Positions 1 through 4,580 of a stretch of DNA of 9,669 nt are shown piece after piece. Under the pieces are notes generated by a model that was not told the DNA's origin, ran no database searches, and saw only the letters and a list, made by a program, of their open reading frames with translations. Within the stretch, counting starts at the first letter, position 1. Each line of letters begins with the position of its first letter. This stretch comes from an uncultured Prevotella sp. Lineage in GTDB: Bacteria > Bacteroidota > Bacteroidia > Bacteroidales > Bacteroidaceae. Location of the stretch: contig CALBLK010000035.1 of NCBI GenBank assembly GCA_937895845.1, forward strand, positions 1 to 9,669. The letters run 5' to 3'. Made by a program: the position numbers and the translations under genes.

Positions 1-63
<63 letters not shown>

Positions 64-114
64 CTTAATAATTATAAGAGGATTATTCATTAAAATCAAA
101 TAAACAAAAAAGCT

Positions 115-1308
115 ATGGCAAAAGAGACATTCGTCCGTACCAAACCGCACGTTAACATTGGTACTATCGGTCACGTTGACCACGGTAAGACTACTCTGAC
201 CGCTGCTATCTCCAAGGTTCTCCATGAGAGAGGCTTCGGCAGCGAGGATGTCAAGTCTTTCGATCAGATTGATAACGCTCCCGAGGAGAAAGAGCGTGGT
301 ATTACCATCAACACCTCACACATCGAGTATGAGACTGCAACACGTCACTATGCTCACGTTGACTGCCCGGGACACGCCGACTATGTGAAGAACATGGTTA
401 CTGGTGCCGCCCAGATGGATGGCGCCATCATCGTGGTTGCCGCTACCGACGGTCCTATGCCCCAGACCCGTGAGCACGTGCTGCTCGCCCGTCAGGTGAA
501 CGTTCCCCGCTTGGTTGTGTTCCTGAACAAGTGCGACATGGTTGAGGACGAGGAAATGCTCGAGCTCGTTGAGATGGAAATGCGCGAGCTGCTTGACCAG
601 TACGACTATGACGGTGAGAACACTCCTATTATCCGCGGTTCCGCTCTTGGAGCGCTGAATGGTGTTAAGAAGTGGGAGGACAAGATTATGGAGCTGATGG
701 ATGCAGTTGACACATGGATTCCCCTGCCTCCGCGTGACACCGACAAGCCTTTCCTGATGCCTGTTGAGGACGTGTTCTCTATCACGGGCCGTGGTACCGT
801 TGCTACCGGCCGTATCGAGACCGGCGTTATCCATGTAGGCGACGAGGTTGAACTGCTCGGTCTCGGCGAGGACAAGAAGTCTGTCGTTACCGGTGTCGAG
901 ATGTTCCGCAAGCTCCTTGACGAGGGCCAGGCTGGTGATAACGTAGGTCTGCTGCTCCGCGGTATTGACAAGAAGGAGATCAAGCGTGGTATGGTGCTCT
1001 GCCATCCCGGACAGATTAAGCCTTTCAAGAAGTTCAAGGCTCAGATTTATGTGCTGAAGAAGGAAGAGGGTGGTCGCCATACACCTTTTGGCAACAAGTA
1101 TCGTCCTCAGTTCTATCTCCGTACAATGGACTGCACCGGTGAGATTACCCTTCCGGACGGCGTAGAGATGGTGATGCCCGGTGATAACGTGACTATCACA
1201 GTTGACCTGATTTATGCTGTGGCTCTCAACGTCGGTCTGCGCTTCGCTATCCGTGAGGGTGGCCGTACCGTTGGCGCCGGTCAGATTACAGAGATTATTG
1301 ACGAGTAA
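115..1308 (+). CDS. tuf: Elongation factor Tu
   Basis: EF-Tu is the cytoplasmic GTPase that carries aminoacyl-tRNA to the ribosomal A site. The 397-residue length is normal for the family. The GTPase domain (about 1-210) has every expected motif: P-loop GHVDHGKT at 19-26, switch I RGITIN at 61-66, DCPGH at 83-87 with the catalytic His at 87, NKCD at 138-141 and GSALGAL at 175-181. Beta-barrel domains 2 and 3 follow, including GGRHTPF and the C-terminal FAIREGGRTVGAG, a region where elfamycin resistance changes map in E. coli. One oddity is Ala368 in LIYAVAL, where EF-Tu normally has Pro. The ATG gives the canonical MAKE...RTKPHVNIGTIGH start. The upstream sequence AAACAAAAAAGCT is A-rich without a Shine-Dalgarno box. 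The gene lies between tRNA-Thr and a terminator-like hairpin. Identification is certain. Confidence 0.99.
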   Translation: MAKETFVRTKPHVNIGTIGHVDHGKTTLTAAISKVLHERGFGSEDVKSFDQIDNAPEEKERGITINTSHIEYETATRHYAHVDCPGHADYVKNMVTGAAQMDGAIIVVAATDGPMPQTREHVLLARQVNVPRLVVFLNKCDMVEDEEMLELVEMEMRELLDQYDYDGENTPIIRGSALGALNGVKKWEDKIMELMDAVDTWIPLPPRDTDKPFLMPVEDVFSITGRGTVATGRIETGVIHVGDEVELLGLGEDKKSVVTGVEMFRKLLDEGQAGDNVGLLLRGIDKKEIKRGMVLCHPGQIKPFKKFKAQIYVLKKEEGGRHTPFGNKYRPQFYLRTMDCTGEITLPDGVEMVMPGDNVTITVDLIYAVALNVGLRFAIREGGRTVGAGQITEIIDE

Positions 1309-1330
1309 TCATCAGTATCGAAATACCTTG

Positions 1331-1363
1331 GGGGTTCCCGCCGGCTTGACGGGAACCTCTTTT
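1331..1363 (+). terminator. Rho-independent terminator-like hairpin after tuf, abutting tRNA-Trp
   Basis: A perfect 8-bp GC-rich stem, GGTTCCCG (1333-1340) with CGGGAACC (1350-1357), encloses the 9-nt loop CCGGCTTGA. It can be extended outward by a G-U pair (1332-1358) and a G-C pair (1331-1359). It is followed by TTTT at 1360-1363. The shape fits an intrinsic terminator for tuf, although the T-run is short. The T-run ends at the base immediately before the mature 5' end of tRNA-Trp. The structure could therefore be partly read through, or act in RNA processing rather than full termination. Confidence 0.7.
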
Positions 1364-1436
1364 ACGGGATTAGCTCAGTTGGTAGAGCACTGGTCTCCAA
1401 AACCAGGTGTCGGGAGTTCGAGTCTCTCATCCCGTG
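1364..1436 (+). tRNA. tRNA-Trp (anticodon CCA)
   Basis: This is a complete 73-nt cloverleaf. The acceptor strands ACGGGAT (1364-1370) and ATCCCGT (1429-1435) pair perfectly. The anticodon arm is CTGGT / ACCAG (1390-1394, 1402-1406) with loop CTCCAAA and anticodon CCA at 1397-1399, which reads UGG. The T arm is GGGAG / CTCTC (1412-1416, 1424-1428, one G-U pair) around TTCGAGT. Base 1436 is the discriminator G, the known identity base for bacterial tRNA-Trp. CCA is not encoded (GCA follows), so tRNA nucleotidyltransferase must add it. The gene is embedded between tuf and secE, and secE begins 15 nt after its 3' end. It is therefore probably released from a longer mRNA by RNase P and 3' processing enzymes. 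Confidence 0.98.
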
Positions 1437-1451
1437 CAAAATAAAAATGTT

Positions 1452-1643
1452 ATGCTTAAGAAATTTGTAGATTATTGCAAGACATGTTACGACGAACTTG
1501 CGCATAAGACCACTTGGCCTACTTTTGGCGAGCTTACACACAGTGCGGTAATAGTTTTATCTGCTTCCCTTGTTATCGCTTTGGTTGTGTGGGCTATGGA
1601 TTTTGTGTTCAAGTCTGTGATGAGTATCATCTATCCTAACTAA
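1452..1643 (+). CDS. secE: Preprotein translocase subunit SecE
   Basis: SecE is the small essential membrane subunit that clamps SecY in the SecYEG export channel. The protein has 63 residues, the usual size of the single-span SecE found in most bacteria (E. coli has a longer three-span form). A short amphipathic N-terminal region carries the family motif around E15-T24 (ELAHKTTWPT). One transmembrane segment follows at roughly residues 31-53. The start at 1452 is chosen because it gives the typical MLKKF- N-terminus and lies just outside tRNA-Trp; a longer reading from 1407 would begin inside the tRNA. The upstream sequence is A-rich (AAAATAAAAATGTT) with no Shine-Dalgarno box. nusG begins 15 nt after the stop, the classical secE-nusG pair. 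Confidence 0.95.
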   Translation: MLKKFVDYCKTCYDELAHKTTWPTFGELTHSAVIVLSASLVIALVVWAMDFVFKSVMSIIYPN

Positions 1644-1658
1644 TCCCAATTATCTGAA

Positions 1659-2204
1659 ATGTCTGAAACTGGTATGAAGTGGTATGTGCTCCGCGCCGTT
1701 AGTGGGAAGGAAGCCAAGGTCAAGGAATATATTGATGCGGCTGTAAAACTCAATGACACATTGGCTGCCAATGTGGGACAGGTTCTCCTGCCCACGGAAA
1801 AGTATGCCATGCTGCGTAACGGCAAGCGTGTGGTCAAGGAGAAGCTCTTTCTCCCCGGCTATATTCTTGTGGAGGCAAACCTTCAGGGTGAGGTGGCGCA
1901 TATGCTCCGCTTTATCCCTAATGTTTTGGGCTTCTTGGGTGGCTTGGATAACCCTACTCCTATCAGGCAAAGTGAAATCAACAGGATCCTTGGAAATGCG
2001 GAGGAAGCTGAGGTTGAGAATGTCGAAATGAACATTCCTTTCAATGTGGACGACACAGTCAAGGTTACAGAAGGTCCTTTCAGCGGTTTCAGCGGGGTCA
2101 TCGAGGAGGTGAACACCGAGAAACGCAAGCTGAAGGTGATGGTGAAGATTTTCGGGCGCAAAACACCATTGGAACTGGGTTTTATGCAAGTTGAGAAGGA
2201 ATGA
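1659..2204 (+). CDS. nusG: Transcription termination/antitermination factor NusG
   Basis: NusG binds the RNA polymerase clamp, influences pausing and Rho-dependent termination, and links polymerase to ribosomal protein uS10. The 181 residues match the usual length. The N-terminal NGN domain spans about 6-110, starting with KWYVLRAVSGKE (7-18) and including LFLPGYILVE (63-72), which belongs to the polymerase-binding face. A C-terminal KOW domain lies at about 127-181, with VKVTEGPFSGFSGVIEEV at 134-151. The first ATG (1659) is preferred because NusG proteins normally have a few residues before the WYV motif. Met6 (1674) is a possible alternative, and neither start has a Shine-Dalgarno box. The gene follows secE after 15 nt. 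It ends with TGA before a 92-nt gap holding a candidate promoter, so it is probably the last gene of the tRNA-Trp-secE-nusG unit, with some read-through into rplK. Confidence 0.98.
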   Translation: MSETGMKWYVLRAVSGKEAKVKEYIDAAVKLNDTLAANVGQVLLPTEKYAMLRNGKRVVKEKLFLPGYILVEANLQGEVAHMLRFIPNVLGFLGGLDNPTPIRQSEINRILGNAEEAEVENVEMNIPFNVDDTVKVTEGPFSGFSGVIEEVNTEKRKLKVMVKIFGRKTPLELGFMQVEKE

Positions 2205-2211
2205 TGCGCAA

Positions 2212-2243
2212 TATGTTACGGTGTGTGGAGTTCCTTATATTTG
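2212..2243 (+). promoter_or_regulatory. Candidate Bacteroidetes-type promoter for rplKAJL
   Basis: TATATTTG at 2236-2243 matches the Bacteroidetes primary sigma factor -7 consensus TAnnTTTG exactly. Twenty bases upstream is TATG (2212-2215), three of four bases of the -33 element TTTG, and the spacing falls within the known 19-21 nt range. A transcript would start near 2250 and give rplK a leader of about 47 nt. Its position in the longest gap between nusG and rplK fits the separate L11-operon promoter known in other bacteria. The call rests on motif matching alone. Confidence 0.5.
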
Positions 2244-2296
2244 GCTGAGCGTGTTGTGCGCGAGGCTTAAACACAATTTTAATATTCATTAAAGAA

Positions 2297-2737
2297 ATGG
2301 CTAAAGAAGTTGCTGGATTAATCAAATTACAGATTAAAGGTGGCGCTGCAAATCCTTCACCCCCAGTGGGTCCTGCTCTTGGTTCCAAGGGCATAAACAT
2401 CATGGGATTCTGCAAAGAGTTCAACGCCAGAACCCAGGATAAGGCCGGAAAGATTCTTCCTGTCGTTATCACCTACTACACCGACAAATCATTCAGCTTC
2501 GTAATCAAGACTCCTCCTGCTGCTGTGCAGTTGAAAGAGGCAGCCAAAGTGAAAAGCGGATCTGCTCAGCCTAACCGCAAGAAGGTGGCATCCGTAACTT
2601 GGGAGCAGGTAAAGGCTATCGCTGAGGACAAGATGAGCGATTTGAACTGTTTCACAGTAGAGGCGGCCATGAAGCTGGTTGCCGGCACTGCGAGAAGTAT
2701 GGGCATCACAGTTCAAGGGGAATTCCCTGGTAAATAA
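2297..2737 (+). CDS. rplK: 50S ribosomal protein L11 (uL11)
   Basis: L11 binds the GTPase-associated centre of 23S rRNA at the base of the L7/L12 stalk. It is needed for factor-dependent GTP hydrolysis and for the RelA stringent response. The 146 residues are close to the E. coli length of 142. The N-terminal domain (about 1-70) has the proline-rich PSPPVGPALG at 20-29, the thiostrepton/micrococcin contact region, followed by the linker. The C-terminal rRNA-binding domain includes KLVAGTARSMGITVQG near residues 126-141. The start is preceded by ATTAAAGAA, an A-rich Bacteroidetes-style initiation context. It is the first gene of the ribosomal protein block, and rplA begins 21 nt after its stop, so the two are certainly co-transcribed. 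Confidence 0.99.
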   Translation: MAKEVAGLIKLQIKGGAANPSPPVGPALGSKGINIMGFCKEFNARTQDKAGKILPVVITYYTDKSFSFVIKTPPAAVQLKEAAKVKSGSAQPNRKKVASVTWEQVKAIAEDKMSDLNCFTVEAAMKLVAGTARSMGITVQGEFPGK

Positions 2738-2758
2738 TTAACAAACTTCAATTAAGAA

Positions 2759-3451
2759 ATGAGTAAACTGACAAAAAATCAAAAGTTGGTAGCTGATAAG
2801 GTTGAAGCAGGGAAAGCATACTCTTTGAAGGAAGCCGCAAAGTTGGTGAAGGAGATTACCACAACCAAGTTTGACGCTTCACTTGACATTGACGTGCGCT
2901 TGGGCGTTGACCCGCGCAAGGCTAACCAGATGGTCCGTGGCGTGGTGACACTGCCTAATGGAACCGGCAAGGTTGTCCGCGTGCTCTGCCTGTGCACCCC
3001 CGATGCTGAAGCTGCCGCCAAAGAGGCTGGAGCCGACTATGTAGGTCTTGACGAATATATCGAGAAGATTAAGGGTGGCTGGACTGATGTTGATGTGATT
3101 ATCACCATGCCCTCATGTATGGGCAAGATTGGTCCCTTGGGCCGCTTTCTTGGCCCTCGTGGCTTGATGCCTAACCCCAAGAGCGGCACCGTGACGATGG
3201 ATGTTGCCAAGGCTGTTCGAGAGGTGAAGCAGGGAAAGATTGACTTCAAGGTTGACAAGGCTGGCATTGTGCATACTTCGATAGGCAAGGTTTCATTCAC
3301 TGAAGACCAGATTTATGAGAATGCCAAGGAGTTTGTGCAGACCATTGTCAAACTGAAGCCTGCTGCCGCAAAAGGTACTTATCTGAAGAGCATCTTCATT
3401 TCAAGCACGATGAGCAAAGGTATCAAGGTAGATCCGAAATCAGTTGAATAA
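2759..3451 (+). CDS. rplA: 50S ribosomal protein L1 (uL1)
   Basis: L1 forms the mobile L1 stalk that helps move deacylated tRNA out of the E site. In E. coli it also represses its own rplK-rplA mRNA. The 230 residues are near the usual length (E. coli 234). The family signature is plain at residues 124-142, reading IGPLGRFLGPRGLMPNPKS. Domain I is formed by the N- and C-terminal parts, with the inserted domain II carrying this signature. The start is preceded by AATTAAGAA, nearly the same context as rplK. It lies 21 nt after rplK and only 20 nt before rplJ, so one transcript covers all three. I see no clear copy of an L1 target hairpin upstream of rplK, so feedback control by L1 is unproven here. 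Confidence 0.99.
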   Translation: MSKLTKNQKLVADKVEAGKAYSLKEAAKLVKEITTTKFDASLDIDVRLGVDPRKANQMVRGVVTLPNGTGKVVRVLCLCTPDAEAAAKEAGADYVGLDEYIEKIKGGWTDVDVIITMPSCMGKIGPLGRFLGPRGLMPNPKSGTVTMDVAKAVREVKQGKIDFKVDKAGIVHTSIGKVSFTEDQIYENAKEFVQTIVKLKPAAAKGTYLKSIFISSTMSKGIKVDPKSVE

Positions 3452-3471
3452 CTCGTTAAAAGTTTAGTAAA

Positions 3472-3990
3472 ATGAAAAAGGAAGTAAAAGATACTATCAT
3501 CGTTGAGCTTGGGGCGAAGCTGAAGGAATATCCTCATTTTTATCTGGTGGACACCACCGGACTGAATGCAGGTAAGACAAGTGAGCTCCGTCGCAAGTGC
3601 TTCAAGAGTGAAATCAAGATGGTTGTTGTGAAGAACAAGCTTCTTCACAAGGCTTTCGAGGCTTCGGACATTGATTTTGAACCACTTTATGGTTGCTTGA
3701 AAGGTACTACAGCTGTAATGTTTACCAATACAGCAAATGTGCCCGCCAAACTGCTTAAGGAATACGCCAAGGATGGCACGCCTTCCCTGAAGGCAGCCTA
3801 TGCTGAGGAGAGCTTCTTTGTTGGAGCTGAAAGACTTGAGGAGTTGGCCTCTCTCAAGAGCAAGAACGAGCTTATTGCGGACGTTGTGGCTTTGCTGCAG
3901 TCTCCTGCGAAGAATGTCGTTTCTGCTCTGCAGTCAGGAGCAAACACTATACATGGTGTGCTGAAGACTTTAGGCGAGCGTCCTGAATAA
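3472..3990 (+). CDS. rplJ: 50S ribosomal protein L10 (uL10)
   Basis: L10 anchors the L7/L12 dimers to the large subunit and, with L11, forms the stalk base. The 172 residues are close to the E. coli length of 165. The N-terminal rRNA-binding domain contains VDTTGLNAGKTSELRRKCF and then KMVVVKNKLL, the typical L10 pattern of a basic stretch followed by VVKNxLL. The C-terminal section (about 140-172, AKNVVSALQSGANTIHGVLK) is the helix expected to bind L7/L12 dimers. In E. coli, L10-L7/L12 represses translation through a long leader in the rplA-rplJ gap. Here that gap is only 20 nt, so such a leader could exist only by overlapping the end of rplA. The start has the A/T-rich context AGTTTAGTAAA. 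Confidence 0.98.
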   Translation: MKKEVKDTIIVELGAKLKEYPHFYLVDTTGLNAGKTSELRRKCFKSEIKMVVVKNKLLHKAFEASDIDFEPLYGCLKGTTAVMFTNTANVPAKLLKEYAKDGTPSLKAAYAEESFFVGAERLEELASLKSKNELIADVVALLQSPAKNVVSALQSGANTIHGVLKTLGERPE

Positions 3991-4063
3991 TTGCCGGTTT
4001 TGGCTGGTGATGTTTCAAAAGTCAAATAATCAACATTAAAAAATCAATAAAATTTAGAATAAA

Positions 4064-4444
4064 ATGGCAGATATTAAAGCTATTGCTGAAGAGTTAGTAA
4101 ATCTTACAGTGAAGGAAGTAAACGAGTTGGCAACAGTCCTGAAGGACGAGTATGGAATTGAGCCCGCTGCTGCAGCTGTTGCTGTTGCCGCCGGTCCTGC
4201 TGCCGGTGGCGACGCCGCTGCAGCAGAGGAGAAGACCTCTTTTGACGTTGTGCTCAAGGAGGTTGGCTCTGCCAAACTGCAGGTTGTCAAGGCTGTCAAG
4301 GAGGCTTGCGGCCTCGGCTTGAAAGAAGCCAAGGATCTCGTTGACGGTGCTCCCTCGACCTTGAAAGAGGGCCTGGCCAAGGAGGAGGCTGAAAACTTGA
4401 AGAAGACCATCGAGGCCGCTGGCGCCGTGGTTGAGCTCAAGTAA
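4064..4444 (+). CDS. rplL: 50S ribosomal protein L7/L12 (bL12)
   Basis: L7/L12 is the multicopy stalk protein that recruits translation factors such as EF-Tu and EF-G. The 126 residues are normal for the family. An N-terminal dimerisation domain (about 1-33) leads to an Ala/Gly/Pro-rich flexible hinge at 34-56. The C-terminal factor-binding domain starts at T58-S59-F60-D61 and contains KAVKEACGLGLKEAKDLVDG. A 73-nt A/T-rich gap with no visible hairpin separates it from rplJ, longer than the gaps upstream, and the start context is ATTTAGAATAAA. The gene must be expressed several-fold above rplJ for stalk stoichiometry. This agrees with its position just before a putative attenuator that would lower rpoBC output. 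Confidence 0.99.
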   Translation: MADIKAIAEELVNLTVKEVNELATVLKDEYGIEPAAAAVAVAAGPAAGGDAAAAEEKTSFDVVLKEVGSAKLQVVKAVKEACGLGLKEAKDLVDGAPSTLKEGLAKEEAENLKKTIEAAGAVVELK

Positions 4445-4465
4445 CTTAGTTGGCAACAATATTTT

Positions 4466-4504
4466 AATGGTTAAGAATCTCTAGGTAGGAGATTCTTAAC
4501 CATT
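4466..4504 (+). other. Long perfect hairpin in the rplL-rpoB gap
   Basis: A perfect 16-bp inverted repeat pairs AATGGTTAAGAATCTC (4466-4481) with GAGATTCTTAACCATT (4489-4504) around the 7-nt loop TAGGTAG. It starts 21 nt after the rplL stop. Only five of the 16 pairs are G-C and only a short ATTT follows, so it is a mediocre terminator by itself. A long uninterrupted RNA duplex at this place resembles the RNase III-cleaved hairpin of the E. coli rplL-rpoB spacer. It may protect the rplL 3' end, be processed, or assist the adjacent terminator-like hairpin. The structure is seen directly; the role is inference. Confidence 0.75.
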
Positions 4505-4528
4505 TGTGTCTTCTACAGGACACATTTT
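4505..4528 (+). terminator. Putative attenuator between rplL and rpoB
   Basis: TGTGTC (4505-4510) pairs with GACACA (4519-4524) around an 8-nt loop and is followed directly by TTTT (4525-4528). The six-pair stem with a short T-run is what a leaky intrinsic terminator would look like. It begins on the base after the long hairpin ends, so the two form a tandem unit. Its position matches the partial terminator in E. coli that lets only a minority of transcripts continue from rplL into rpoBC, matching polymerase to ribosome synthesis. Strength cannot be judged from sequence alone. Confidence 0.5.
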
Positions 4529-4556
4529 GACAACGACTGGCATGACAGACAGTTTG
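4526..4556 (+). promoter_or_regulatory. Possible internal promoter for rpoBC
   Basis: TTTG at 4526-4529 is followed after 19 nt by ACAGTTTG at 4549-4556. This reproduces the Bacteroidetes -33 element and spacing, plus the TTTG half of the TAnnTTTG -7 element, but lacks the TA. A start near 4563 would leave a leader of about 18 nt before the rpoB ATG. It lies immediately downstream of the putative attenuator. A match this partial can occur by chance. Confidence 0.25.
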
Positions 4557-4580
4557 TCCCATTAGATAACAATCAATTAT

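Noticed and set aside
316..1080. 254-codon open frame on the - strand inside tuf
   Set aside because: Antisense open frames of this kind are a common by-product of biased codon use in tuf. The product resembles no known family.
1214..1444. 76-codon + strand frame spanning the end of tuf, the terminator and tRNA-Trp
   Set aside because: It overlaps tuf out of frame and runs through a tRNA; its tail is translated tRNA sequence.
1407..1451. Longer secE start at 1407
   Set aside because: The extra 15 residues would be encoded within tRNA-Trp and are not typical of SecE. The ATG at 1452 gives the usual N-terminus.
2251..2274. Hairpin GTGTT/AACAC as a terminator after nusG
   Set aside because: Five base pairs with a 14-nt loop and no clean T-run are too weak. 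It is noted only as a possible leader structure.
3991..4063. Regulatory RNA in the rplJ-rplL gap
   Set aside because: The gap is A/T-rich with no inverted repeat or promoter box that I could find. It probably only provides an A-rich initiation region for rplL.
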